Below are positions 44,346 through 54,357 of a stretch of 64,000 nt of DNA, piece by piece. The position numbers and the translations under genes were made by a program. Source of the stretch: Candidatus Zipacnadia bacterium (lineage in GTDB: Bacteria > Armatimonadota > Zipacnadia > Zipacnadales > UBA5352); the NCBI GenBank assembly GCA_029821735.1, contig JALGSU010000012.1, positions 1-64,000 on the forward strand, written 5' to 3'. How positions within the stretch are numbered: position 1 is the first letter of the stretch; every line of letters begins with the position of its first letter. The notes under the pieces were generated by a model. The model saw only the letters and a program-made list of their open reading frames with translations, was not told the DNA's origin and searched no databases.

Positions 44346-46565
44346 TTAAGGCTCGGGCACGATGAGCTGCACACGCACCCGCGGGCGGACGGTCGGGACC
44401 TCGTCATCCTCGTAGCTGAACATCTGGATCGAGTTTCTGCGCAGGATCGGGAACGCGCCGCGCACCATCTCCGAGACGTTCAGGCCGTCCGTGGGCACAT
44501 CCGTGCGCTCGAGCTTCACCGGTCCGTACCAGACGGTTCCCTGTTTCTTGAGGCGGTAGAGATAGATCCACTCCAGTGAGGTCGCGCCGTCGGGCGGCGT
44601 CACTTCGCCCGCTACCTCGGTCCAGGTTTCGCGCAGACGGTTGGTCAGGGCGCCCACGTCCTTGTCTCCGTCTGGCGTCTTGAAGCGAAGGATGATGTGG
44701 CTCTGGTCGCCGTCGGCCACCTTGCCGGTGATGGTCAGCAGCAGGGGCATCCCCGCCTGCACCGTGCGCCCCACCCGGATGCGGTGGATCAGATAGCCGT
44801 CGTTCACGCCTGTGAAACCGGACGGGTCGTCGGCATTCGCGCGAGCCGAACCATCGTCGTCGACCATCGGCAGCACATACACGCGCGAGTCCCCCGCCGG
44901 GTCTATCACGAGGCGCGCGCCATCCTCCAGCACGCCCTCGAATCTCACCCGCGCGTAGGCATCGCCCACCGACGGATTGCGCACCGATCCGCGCAGAGAC
45001 TCGATCTCGATCACCGGGCGGAGTTCGCCCTGCGGCAGGCGGAAGGGCGCCTCCATCCAAGTTGTTCCGGAGACGCCGATCTCGTGTGGCTGAGCATATG
45101 CGACCGCGGTGTCGGCGCTCAGTTGCAGCCTCGCGGGCGAACTGCCGTCGGCCTTCGCGTTGAAGGTGAAGGCCCCGGCAGGTGCGCCAGCGTAGTCATC
45201 GGCGACTTTGATCCACCAGTCAGCGATGCGTCGCTCGCCTGGCTGCAGATCGCCGAGCTTCAGCGTCGCGGGCGGTGATGCGTCGGGGTCAACAGCAAAG
45301 CCCGCCGGTGGCTGAATGGTGATGGTCGCGTCCTTGGCGACGGCTTCCGTGGAGTCGAGGTAGAAGCTCTCCTCGCGAGCGTTCTCGACCACTACCATCG
45401 GATGCAGGTAGCCGCCGGGCTTCGCGGCATCGAGCGGGAGTTCAGCGTGCAGGCGCAGAGCGGGCTGAGCGCGGACGATATCCATGCCCACATCTTCGAG
45501 GGCAAGGTGTCGGCGCATATGCAGCTTGATCGACACGCTGCGGGTGTTCCACGCTGAGCCCTCGGGAATGCCATGATCGTCATTCCACACACCTCGGGCG
45601 GCGCAATCGCCCTGGCAGTAGAAGAAGTAGCCCATGTTGTGCGGGTCGCGGGTCTTGGCCATCGCCACGTTCTCGTCCCAACTGCAGAGTCTCATGAACG
45701 ATGGGTGGGAGATCTGGGAGAAGAAGAGCCAGTCGTTTTCGCGGGCGAGCTTGAGGTAGCGGTCCCAGACTTGCTGGCTGTTGGGGTAGGCGAAGAAGCC
45801 GTCGCAGAAGCCCGGCTTGATGATCTCGCCCCAGCGGATGGGCATGAGCATGCGCTTGTCCAGCGGCGTGCCGTCGGGCACCATGTCCAGAGACGCGTGG
45901 TTGGTCTGCTGGTAGTACCATATCAGCCGGCCCTCGGACGCTTCCTTCATGGCCGCGTGGACCTCGCCGATGGCCTGCACCCACTTCTCGCCCCACCAGA
46001 TCCGGGTCTCATCGTCCCACACCAGTGGCTTGCCACGCTCGGCTTCGATCTCGGTCTGGAAGCGCTTCAGGTCCCAGGAGAGTTCGCCGCCGGTCTCGTT
46101 CTTGCCGAAGGGCCCGGCGGAGAAGTGTCCGGGAAGCTCCTCGAGGAAGGTCAAGCCGACCACGTTCTCGGGCTTGCTGATGTTGTCGAGCACGACCCGG
46201 ATCTGGTCATGGATGGCCTGATTGACCTTGTCCTTGACCCCGTCCTTGTAGAGGTAGTGCAGGAAGGTTGCCTGGTAGCGATTCTCGGGGCAGTCGCCCG
46301 CGCTCATGATGGGCCACACGCGGATGACGATTTTCAGCTCGGGATTGATTTCCAGCAGGCGGTTGAGACCGGCGACGGTCTCCTCGGTGGCGCCGATGTT
46401 GCCAAAGCACAGGTAGAGCCAATCATAGCGCGCCACGTCGAGCGCCGAACTTGCCTGCATGCCGCCGTAGTAGCAGCCAGCGCCGAGTTCCCAATAGTGG
46501 TCCTCTGCGGCGAAGCAGGGGACGAGAACGATTGCGGCGAGACCCACGGCCAGAAGCGTGCGCAT
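44346..46565 (-). CDS. Hypothetical secreted protein with TIM-barrel/glycoside-hydrolase-like N-terminal half
   Basis: Signal peptide MRTLLAVGLAAIVLVPCFAA; YDWLYLCFGNIG, LKIVIRVWPIMSAG, GKPLVWDDETRIWWGEKW. Confidence 0.7.
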   Translation of the reverse strand: MRTLLAVGLAAIVLVPCFAAEDHYWELGAGCYYGGMQASSALDVARYDWLYLCFGNIGATEETVAGLNRLLEINPELKIVIRVWPIMSAGDCPENRYQATFLHYLYKDGVKDKVNQAIHDQIRVVLDNISKPENVVGLTFLEELPGHFSAGPFGKNETGGELSWDLKRFQTEIEAERGKPLVWDDETRIWWGEKWVQAIGEVHAAMKEASEGRLIWYYQQTNHASLDMVPDGTPLDKRMLMPIRWGEIIKPGFCDGFFAYPNSQQVWDRYLKLARENDWLFFSQISHPSFMRLCSWDENVAMAKTRDPHNMGYFFYCQGDCAARGVWNDDHGIPEGSAWNTRSVSIKLHMRRHLALEDVGMDIVRAQPALRLHAELPLDAAKPGGYLHPMVVVENAREESFYLDSTEAVAKDATITIQPPAGFAVDPDASPPATLKLGDLQPGERRIADWWIKVADDYAGAPAGAFTFNAKADGSSPARLQLSADTAVAYAQPHEIGVSGTTWMEAPFRLPQGELRPVIEIESLRGSVRNPSVGDAYARVRFEGVLEDGARLVIDPAGDSRVYVLPMVDDDGSARANADDPSGFTGVNDGYLIHRIRVGRTVQAGMPLLLTITGKVADGDQSHIILRFKTPDGDKDVGALTNRLRETWTEVAGEVTPPDGATSLEWIYLYRLKKQGTVWYGPVKLERTDVPTDGLNVSEMVRGAFPILRRNSIQMFSYEDDEVPTVRPRVRVQLIVPEP

Positions 46566-46586
46566 ACTCTGTGCCTCCTGTGTGCG

Positions 46587-48425
46587 TCAGTAGATCTTCA
46601 GGCGCAGCAGGTCCATGGCGGTGAAAGCGTAGAGCCACTCGCCGGTCAGGGCGATCTGGCGATGCAGGCCTGGGTAAGTGGCGATGATCTCGCGTTCGCG
46701 GGTCTCCGGGTCAATGCGGAGGATCGTGCCAGCCATGGCAACGTAGATCATCCCGTCCTCTTCGCGAAGTTGCAGGTGGCCGGCACCGAAGCCCCAGTCA
46801 TCAAGGTAGACGATTTCCTCCGTTGTGAAGTCGAAGACGCCGATCTTGCCGTTGGGCGCGCCTACGAACCACAACTGGTCCCCGATGCGCAGGAAGCTGT
46901 CGATGACGTATTCGTCCTCCCACGGCGTGAACTCCTTGATGGTCTCGCGCGTGCGCAAGTCCCATAGGATGAGGCGGCCGGGGGTGACGACCTTCGGCGC
47001 GCCGGTGCCAGCGTAGAGGCTGGTCCCTACCATGATGACATCATCATCTGGCGTGGTGGAAAGGCGCCAGGCGCTCTGGGGCAGGAAGGGCTGTTTGACG
47101 ACATCGAACTCGGCGGCGGCGGAATCGACGATCACGATGGCGCCACCGGACTTCCCGTAGCCCGGCTGGCCGGCGACGATGGTGTGCGTGCCGTCGGGTG
47201 CGAGGATGAGATCGCCGGCGCGCTGCAACTCGCGGGAGGTCTTGCCGATGTGGCGCGGGTTGCTGCCCTCCTCTTTGCCGAAGTTCCACTCTAGGGCCGG
47301 GTCCCAGATGGTGTAGCTGCAATCGGAGTATGCCGCCATGTGCAGCTTACCGTCAATCCAGGTGGATGCGTAGACCTGCCCGGCGTGGCCGACGGGGTTG
47401 CCGAATATCTCCACCTCACCGCTGCCCGGGTCATGGGCGAAGAGCGTGATAGGCGTGTGGGTGTTGCCGTAGACGCGGCCGTCCGATCCGGTGAAGATGT
47501 CCCACAACCGGGTCCCGCTGCAGTCGTACTCGAAGTCCACCATGAACTTCTCGCCGTCGGGCCTCGAGACCATGTATTGGTTCTGCTCGATGAACTCGGT
47601 GTATGCGAACAGCATGGTGCCGTCCTCGAGTTCGTAGTAGGAGGTGTGGGGCAGCTTCTCAACGGGCTCCATTTCCAGCCCGCTCATGCGCCAGTACTTG
47701 CCACCGTTCCCGTAGACGTAGACGCGCCCGTCCTCGAAGGTCATGGCCCGGCCCCAGCCAGCGCCCTCACGGGATTCATCGGGCAGGAGCTGGGTCTTTT
47801 CGCCGCTGTGAATGTTGTATGCCCAGACCGCCGGCCCGGTCACGCCGCAGCCGCAGTAGACGTAGTCACCCTCGACGGCGATGGTGCGCACATACATCTG
47901 GTCGGGGTCCATGCGGCCGAGGTCCTCGATCTCGTAGGTCTCCAGGTTCACGCGCACGAGCTTGCAGCTTGGGTATGTGCCGCCGTAGAGGTGGCCGTCG
48001 GACGCTTCGTACAGCTCCCAGACCACGGCCTCGCCCTCGGGGGGATTGCCGATGAAGCGCTGCTCGCCGGTGGCCGGGTCCATCTCGAAGATGCCGCCCG
48101 ATCCGGTAGTAGCGTAGCCCTTGCCATTTGAGTGCGCGCATATGCTCCAGACCTGGCCGGTGTAGCCATCGAAGCTGAACTGCTGGCCCTCGCCGGTGAG
48201 GGGATCGAGAGCCACGACGAACGCGCGCACCGCATCGGTCATGCCCAGGTAGTAGACTTCATCGCCGGCGGTGTCCTTGCCGACCGCCTGCGAGTAGACC
48301 CGCGAGAGCTTGACCGGAGTGCCGAGGTCCTCCCAGGCATTGGCCGGGGTGATCTCGGTGGCGGCTTCCCACGCATGAGAGATCAGTGGCAGGAGCACAG
48401 CGGCGACGAGCAGCAGGCAGCGCAT
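46587..48425 (-). CDS. Secreted beta-propeller protein
   Basis: ATG at 48425 (MRCLLLVAAVLLPLISHAWEAATEITP) preferred over the longer track ORF; repeated propeller-like blades. Confidence 0.78.
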   Translation of the reverse strand: MRCLLLVAAVLLPLISHAWEAATEITPANAWEDLGTPVKLSRVYSQAVGKDTAGDEVYYLGMTDAVRAFVVALDPLTGEGQQFSFDGYTGQVWSICAHSNGKGYATTGSGGIFEMDPATGEQRFIGNPPEGEAVVWELYEASDGHLYGGTYPSCKLVRVNLETYEIEDLGRMDPDQMYVRTIAVEGDYVYCGCGVTGPAVWAYNIHSGEKTQLLPDESREGAGWGRAMTFEDGRVYVYGNGGKYWRMSGLEMEPVEKLPHTSYYELEDGTMLFAYTEFIEQNQYMVSRPDGEKFMVDFEYDCSGTRLWDIFTGSDGRVYGNTHTPITLFAHDPGSGEVEIFGNPVGHAGQVYASTWIDGKLHMAAYSDCSYTIWDPALEWNFGKEEGSNPRHIGKTSRELQRAGDLILAPDGTHTIVAGQPGYGKSGGAIVIVDSAAAEFDVVKQPFLPQSAWRLSTTPDDDVIMVGTSLYAGTGAPKVVTPGRLILWDLRTRETIKEFTPWEDEYVIDSFLRIGDQLWFVGAPNGKIGVFDFTTEEIVYLDDWGFGAGHLQLREEDGMIYVAMAGTILRIDPETREREIIATYPGLHRQIALTGEWLYAFTAMDLLRLKIY

Positions 48426-48564
48426 GACGGACCTCCGGTGCGGCAGACTGCATACAGTGAGCATTTCGCGTCCGCCGGGCGCAGTCCTGCCCGGCAAGGT
48501 CCGCGGGGCGTTTGCGGCGAAGGCCCGATGGCCAGTTCGCACAGGCGTCACGGGAGTTGATGAC

Positions 48565-51153
48565 ATGCACGGAGCGAAGTTGTCTGCGGGTCTGATCGCA
48601 TTGTTCGGCATGGCGACATCGGTCGCTCTGGCCGCCCCGGCGCATCCGCGCATATGGATCACCGCCGATGACTTGCCCCGACTGCAGGCGATCGCGGACG
48701 ACACTACCGAGAACGCCCTGGGGTGTGTGCCTGCGGAGGCATGGGCGAAGATCCTCGCACGTGCCGATCAACTCGTAGCCGCGCCGGCCTATCACTACAA
48801 GGTGAACATGCCTGGGCGCGAGGGCGCGCCGCCGCAGATGTGGGAGTACACGCTCTCTGACGAGCGGCCACCACGGCACGACGACTACTCGCACTACCCG
48901 CCATGGACCGCGATGTTCCAGGAGCGCTCGGACTCTATCTCCACGCGCCTGAAGTATTTCCTGCTCGCCTGGGTCATCACGGGCGATGATGTCTACTATG
49001 AGAAGGCGCGCGAGATCGTCATGCACCTGTGCGCGTGGGACGACATGTGGCATGACCTGAGCACCTCAGGCGGGCAGCGCAGCAGTCTCGACACCAGCCA
49101 CGGGACCATCTGGGTCAGCATGTTCTATGACTGGTGCTACGATGAGCTGAGTGAGGCCGACCGGACCGTTGTCCGCCAGGCGCTGCTGGAGAAGGGGCTC
49201 GAGTGGCTGGCCATCGGCGCTGCGAAGGGCACGGTCTACCACAACATCACCGTCCTGCAGGTGTGCGCGCTGGGCATCGGCAGTATCGCGATTATGGACG
49301 AGGAAGAGCGGGCCGGCGAATGGATAGACCTGGCCCTCAGTCGCATCGCGGAGAATTTCGCCGAACAGGGCGCTGATGGTGGTGCGATGGAAGGGCCGAT
49401 GTATGGCAACTACGCCGCCTCGGCGATAGCCGATCTGCTATGGGCGACGCAGACCGCTGAGATTGAGCACAACCTGTTGGAGCACAACTACCTGCGGACG
49501 CTGCCGCGCTACTGCGTGAGTCTGCTGGACCCGGGGACCAACATGCAGCCGTGCTTCGGCGACGGTGGTCCGGGGCAGGCCTTCGGGCATACGAACCTGA
49601 CGCTGGCACTGGGCGGCGACCCGGATGCGGCCTGGTACTGCCAGCGCATAGGCATGTTCGACGAGCCCACGCCGCGCACGCTCATCGCGATGGATCCTGA
49701 ACGTATCCAGCCGGTCGATCCGGACTACAACCCGTCGCAGGCGTTCGTGGACGTGGGTTACGGGATTCTGCGCGATGGCTTTGATCCGACCTCGGCGTTC
49801 ATGGCTTTCAAGGCTGGGCCGCCCGCGAAGGGCATCGGCCACAATCACTACGACCACAACAGCTTCGTGATCAGCTATGCAGGCGCGTGGATCGCGTCGG
49901 ACCCCGGGTACCGCGATTACTTCCATCCGGCGCGGCGCAAGTACACCGTCAGCAGCCTCGGGCACAGCACCGTGGTTCTGGACATGGACGAGGAGTATCT
50001 GGCCAGTCACAACTATCGCAGCGCCGGCCATGAACAGGTGAAGCTCACCGACAGCCGGATCGCCGAGTTCTTCGCGGGTGAGAGCTATGACTACCTGCTG
50101 GGCGACGGGGCTGGCAGCTACAATACAGATGAACTGACTGTGCTGGATCGCTTTGATAGACAGGTAATCTTCGCCAAGCCGAACGTCTTCTTTGTGCGCG
50201 ACACGCTGGCCGCGCCCGAGCCGCATCGCTTCACAGCGCTGACGCACACCGGCGGGCACAACGCTTTCCAGATCGACGGCCAGCAGGCGCAGGCCATCGC
50301 CTCGACCTGTCTGTTGCAGGTACACCCGTTCTCGCCGGACGGGATCACACTCACGACCGCCCGCTACCTCGAGGCCGAGAGCCGCGGGCCGTATTTGGCG
50401 GCGACGACTGAGCCCGTGAAGCAGACGACGATCGTGACCGCGCTGATCCCGCGCCATCACATGGAGCCGATCACCAACGGGGGCTTCGAGAACGGGATGG
50501 TGGGATGGACGCCGCGGAGCGCGCAGAACCAAATGCCCAACCACGTGGTGGACACTGAGGTGGCACACTCGGGAGCGGCGTCGGGGCGTATCGACAACAA
50601 TGGCTACTACTATACGCGGCCATTCCACCTCGCGCCTGGCACTGAGTTCACTGCCCGCTGGTGGGGTAAGTGCACCGGCGAGGGCGCGCATGGCTACGTC
50701 TACCACTCCGCCGGTGGCAAGAGCGTGAAGCGCGTGGAGCTGGCCGGACCGACCACTGACGAGTGGACGCAGTTCGAGTATACGGGGATCATCCCCGAGG
50801 GCACTGAGCAGACGCGGCTGGCGCTGCAGATGTTCGGGGAGGGCCAGTGCTGGTACGACGACGTGGAGGTCATTGCGGCGGTGGATCAGGATGCGGCCGA
50901 GCCGGCGACGGTGACGGCGCTGGATGAGGGCGCATCAGGCGCGGTGGTCGAGGTGGACGGAATCACACACGTTTTGCTCTGCGGCGAGGCCGGACAGGCG
51001 CGGACCATCGAGGCCGCCGGGCACACGTTTGTGACTGACGCGGAGATTGCGGTGGTGACGGTGGGTGACGGCGCAGCGCGCGCGTTCATGCTGCGAGGCG
51101 AGACGATCACCGTGGACGGTCAGGCGCGAGGGCACGTGGCAGGTAACGCGTGA
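48565..51153 (+). CDS. Heparinase II/III family protein with C-terminal carbohydrate-binding-like region
   Basis: HPRIWITADDLPRLQAIADD; HDLSTSGGQRSSLDTSHGTIWVSMFYDWCYDELSEADR; GIGHNHYDHNSFVISYAGAWIASDPGYRDY; CBM-like ITNGGFENGMVGWTP. Confidence 0.85.
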   Translation: MHGAKLSAGLIALFGMATSVALAAPAHPRIWITADDLPRLQAIADDTTENALGCVPAEAWAKILARADQLVAAPAYHYKVNMPGREGAPPQMWEYTLSDERPPRHDDYSHYPPWTAMFQERSDSISTRLKYFLLAWVITGDDVYYEKAREIVMHLCAWDDMWHDLSTSGGQRSSLDTSHGTIWVSMFYDWCYDELSEADRTVVRQALLEKGLEWLAIGAAKGTVYHNITVLQVCALGIGSIAIMDEEERAGEWIDLALSRIAENFAEQGADGGAMEGPMYGNYAASAIADLLWATQTAEIEHNLLEHNYLRTLPRYCVSLLDPGTNMQPCFGDGGPGQAFGHTNLTLALGGDPDAAWYCQRIGMFDEPTPRTLIAMDPERIQPVDPDYNPSQAFVDVGYGILRDGFDPTSAFMAFKAGPPAKGIGHNHYDHNSFVISYAGAWIASDPGYRDYFHPARRKYTVSSLGHSTVVLDMDEEYLASHNYRSAGHEQVKLTDSRIAEFFAGESYDYLLGDGAGSYNTDELTVLDRFDRQVIFAKPNVFFVRDTLAAPEPHRFTALTHTGGHNAFQIDGQQAQAIASTCLLQVHPFSPDGITLTTARYLEAESRGPYLAATTEPVKQTTIVTALIPRHHMEPITNGGFENGMVGWTPRSAQNQMPNHVVDTEVAHSGAASGRIDNNGYYYTRPFHLAPGTEFTARWWGKCTGEGAHGYVYHSAGGKSVKRVELAGPTTDEWTQFEYTGIIPEGTEQTRLALQMFGEGQCWYDDVEVIAAVDQDAAEPATVTALDEGASGAVVEVDGITHVLLCGEAGQARTIEAAGHTFVTDAEIAVVTVGDGAARAFMLRGETITVDGQARGHVAGNA

Positions 51154-51156
51154 CGG

Positions 51157-51906
51157 TTAGCTGAGATCTGCCAGGAAGCGCTTGACCTCTGCGCGGAAGA
51201 GCCTCGGGCGGCTCCACGCCAGCGGATGGGCGCCGGTGGGCACGAAGACGACCTTCGCGGTCGGGATCTGCCGCGCGACCGCGCACATGCCCCGCTCGAT
51301 ATCCGGCAGCACCTCGTCGGACAGACTCCCGGTCATCAGCACCGGGCAGCGCACCTCGTTCAGGCGACCGTGGAAGACGCTGCCGCCTGCCTCGACCGCC
51401 GCCAGCATCATGGCGCTGTCGGCGGCCACCACGCGCCCGAAATCGTCGCCATGCGCGTGGCGCCAGAAGGCGAGTGCTCGCTCATCGCGGCGGTCCCTCT
51501 CAGCGATCCAAGCGTGCACGCGGGCCTCATCGAGGAACTCCCCGAACCAGCTGTCGGCGACCACCGCGCGCACTCTGCCCGGCGCCATGATGGTCGCGCT
51601 CAATGCCACTACCGCACCGCCGCTGACGCCGACGAGCACCGCGTCGCTCAGGTCGAGGTCGGCCATGAGCGCCACCACGGCCTCGGCACTGGACCACCAG
51701 AAGTTCGTGGGCAATTCCGTCAGCCGATCCGAGCGCCCGTAGCCGGGGTAGTCTGGGCAAATGACCTCGAACTCGCGTGCGAAGCGCTCGATGGTCGGGC
51801 CATGCACTGCCGATGACTCCGTGTTGCCGGGCAGCAACACGAGCGGCGGACCCTCGCCGGTTCGCTCGTAGTGCACGCGCGTCCCGTTGTGGTCGTAGGT
51901 TGGCAT
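51157..51906 (-). CDS. Alpha/beta hydrolase
   Basis: HYERTGEGPPLVLLPGNTESS; CPDYPGYGRSDR; VLVGVSGGAVVALS. Confidence 0.93.
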   Translation of the reverse strand: MPTYDHNGTRVHYERTGEGPPLVLLPGNTESSAVHGPTIERFAREFEVICPDYPGYGRSDRLTELPTNFWWSSAEAVVALMADLDLSDAVLVGVSGGAVVALSATIMAPGRVRAVVADSWFGEFLDEARVHAWIAERDRRDERALAFWRHAHGDDFGRVVAADSAMMLAAVEAGGSVFHGRLNEVRCPVLMTGSLSDEVLPDIERGMCAVARQIPTAKVVFVPTGAHPLAWSRPRLFRAEVKRFLADLS

Positions 51907-52074
51907 GGGGCCGAGAGTTCGACGCGGGCGTGGCGAGGGCCTTCCACCTCGAAAGCGGCCGTTTGTCAGGGCTTAGCGGGCAAACCAATCTGTTTCACCC
52001 ACGACACGAGATCGCGGGGTCCGGCTCGGAAGGCTAACTGCAGAGGTCGTTTCAATACGCTGCAGGCACACGTC

Positions 52075-53502
52075 CTACGGCGCAATCAGTCTGATATGGA
52101 GAACACTGTCCCCACTGAACGGTGCGCGGAAGGTGCTGTTGTCACCACCGTTTACGGAACCGCCAGTCACCGTCTCCCCTGTTTGCGGATTGAACCAGTT
52201 ATATGAAGCCGTGCCTTGCAGAGCAGCCAAGTTGACGATGACGGTGCCACCTGAAGGGTCATAGACGAGATATTCCCGCCCCGCGTCCGCGAGGCAGTAA
52301 CCGGAGTCCGCGATGGATTCATCGGGCAGCATCTCAGCGAGGTCTGCGAATCCTGCCGCAAATCCTCGGGTATGCCCCATGGCGGCCCGGATGGGATCCC
52401 ATTTGGAGTCGATTTCTCCGTAGGCCCCCCATTTCGGTGCATATGAATTGTACTGATCCATGAGAATGGGGTGGTTTCCCCTCGTGAATGTCTGCCAGAC
52501 CCACTTTCGTATGGCGAGCGAGGTGTCGTCCGTAGCGACTGCCCAGAGGTGATCCACGTCGTTGATGACGATCTTATCGCTGTAGGCGGCCGGCCCGCCC
52601 TGACGATAGTCGTAGGAGCCGTCCGCCGCACTTGGCGAAATCCAGTCGGCCGGTCCGGCTCTCAACAGTCCGTTCGTCTCTGCCTTTCTATGGCCTGCGG
52701 TGATGCCGACGAGATGCTGTTTCGGCTTCTCTGCCTCATAACTCTTCGCGTAGTTGACCATCTCATTCTGCCAGTTCGCAGAATCCGGGAAACTGGCTTC
52801 GTTCATGATCTCCCAGACCAGGTTATCCAAGTCATTGAGGGTATCAATCATCCTCCTCACGAGCAGTCGCTGAATCTCGAGCGCCGCGGGGTCTGTCGTG
52901 AAGAACGAGTTGCCATCTTCCCTGTCAAAGGCAGCCGCGAGCTCTGGATTGGTGTTGTTAGAGGGGTGCCATGCCACCGTCTGCCACTTGTCCGAGGTCC
53001 TGAAACCGTTGAACGAACCGAAGAACATGACGGAGAAGTAGATGCCTCGATCCTGAAGTCGAATGAGCCGGTCCCGCACATGATCGAAGTAGGCCTGGTC
53101 CAGTTCTGTCATATCGAATTTCGGTTTGCCGTCCGCTGCGTTGCCCGGCCCGGTGCGTTTCCAGGGATAGGCGCTGTATGTGGGGTAGGCAGAGCCGATC
53201 CAGATCCTGGTGAAATTGTGACCAAAGGACTCGAGGTAATCGAGAAACACCTCGAAATCGGCGTCGCTGAACGGGGAGTTCCGGTCGCCACTGCTCACGA
53301 CGTTCCACCAGACATGCGATCCGGTCATGTAGATAGCTTCCCCCGAGTCATCCGTGAAGTACCGCGAATTGCCTGGGTGCACGCGGAGTACGCCGCCGGT
53401 GGGTTCCGATGGAATCGAGGCCACGTCCGCGCCAGGCACACTTACTGCTCCTGCAAAGAAGAGAGCGAGAACGGAGTGGGAGAGGAATCGGCAAGTCTTC
53501 AT
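52075..53502 (-). CDS. Apiosidase-like/DUF4038-type secreted glycoside hydrolase
   Basis: Signal peptide MKTCRFLSHSVLALFFAGAVSVPGA; RYFTDDSGEAIYMTGSHVWWNV; NFTRIWIGSAYP; NLVWEIMNEASFPDS; putative collagen-binding-like C terminus. Confidence 0.82.
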   Translation of the reverse strand: MKTCRFLSHSVLALFFAGAVSVPGADVASIPSEPTGGVLRVHPGNSRYFTDDSGEAIYMTGSHVWWNVVSSGDRNSPFSDADFEVFLDYLESFGHNFTRIWIGSAYPTYSAYPWKRTGPGNAADGKPKFDMTELDQAYFDHVRDRLIRLQDRGIYFSVMFFGSFNGFRTSDKWQTVAWHPSNNTNPELAAAFDREDGNSFFTTDPAALEIQRLLVRRMIDTLNDLDNLVWEIMNEASFPDSANWQNEMVNYAKSYEAEKPKQHLVGITAGHRKAETNGLLRAGPADWISPSAADGSYDYRQGGPAAYSDKIVINDVDHLWAVATDDTSLAIRKWVWQTFTRGNHPILMDQYNSYAPKWGAYGEIDSKWDPIRAAMGHTRGFAAGFADLAEMLPDESIADSGYCLADAGREYLVYDPSGGTVIVNLAALQGTASYNWFNPQTGETVTGGSVNGGDNSTFRAPFSGDSVLHIRLIAP

Positions 53503-53524
53503 TGGGTTCCCCTTCTTAGCCGGG

Positions 53525-54271
53525 ATTGCCCATATGGAACTGGGCGCCCCGGCGTTGGCTGAACGGTCAGCCATTCACTGTGACGCTTCGGCAACTAGAC
53601 TCCGGAAACCTGCACATGCGGCTGTGGGACCCGAGATCGTCGGGGTCTGCCGCACATCTTGACGGTTTGTGGACTTCGTATTCGCCGAAAGGCTCTCCCA
53701 ACTGCCCAGGTCCAGGATGAGACGTTGGGTCTTCGTATGGGCCATTGCCGACGAGACCCACCGGGCATTCAGTGACGCCAACCCTTCCCGATTGCCCTTG
53801 GCGGAGAGTATCTCGGTCTCGAAACGTCCCACCGTATTTCGCGCTGCTGCCTTTCGATCGACCGGCCGTCTGCTCACCACCAATCGCATCGTCGGGTCCC
53901 GCGCAAGACGGTCCGCATCATTGGTGTCTGGGCATCCCGCCCGGCGACTATAGACCGACTGTCGAACCAACGGCACCAGGTGATGCTGGACGTTGCGCCC
54001 CGGCCGCTGCTCCGTCAGATACTGATCGGCCATATCCGTCAGTCCGAGCTTCTCACCCAACTCGCGATACGCCAGCAAGCCGGCGTCAGAGGTCATCTTG
54101 CTGCCCACAAACTCCAGCCGCACCCGAGCGTCGAATTCCAGGCTCAACGCCTCCTGTTGGCTTTGACTCATTGGGTGCCTCCCGCGATCATTGCTGCCAT
54201 GCCCGCTACGGCGTGTCTGCAGCCAGTTTCTTGGCACCCCTACCGAGAGCCTTCCTGCTCATATGGGCAAT
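53525..54271 (-). mobile_element. Internally deleted IS1380-family insertion sequence
   Basis: 12-bp inverted termini ATTGCCCATATG (53525-53536) and CATATGGGCAAT (54260-54271) bracket an IS1380-type transposase N-terminal fragment. Confidence 0.7.
53575..54171 (-). pseudogene. IS1380-family transposase, N-terminal fragment
   Basis: MSQSQQEALSLEFDARVRLEFVGSKMTSDAGLLAYRELGEKLGLTDMADQYLTEQRPGRNVQHHLVPLVRQSVYSRRAGCPDTNDADRLARDPTMRLVVSRR...AMAHTKTQRLILDL, then unrelated sequence. Confidence 0.85.
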
Positions 54272-54357
54272 GCGGGTCCACAGACCACAGAGGAGGGCCG
54301 GTGTACTGCGGCGAAGACGCTTGCGCCGTAGACCCTGCAGAGAACGGGTGATCAGCC

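Noticed and set aside
45573-46967. 464-aa plus-strand ORF
   Set aside because: Antisense to two secreted-protein genes; composition typical of a shadow ORF.
51910-52075. Alternative IS1380 right inverted repeat downstream of the apiosidase gene
   Set aside because: Looked for a degenerate ATTGCCCATATG here, as expected for an ISEcp1-type unit, but saw no convincing match by eye.
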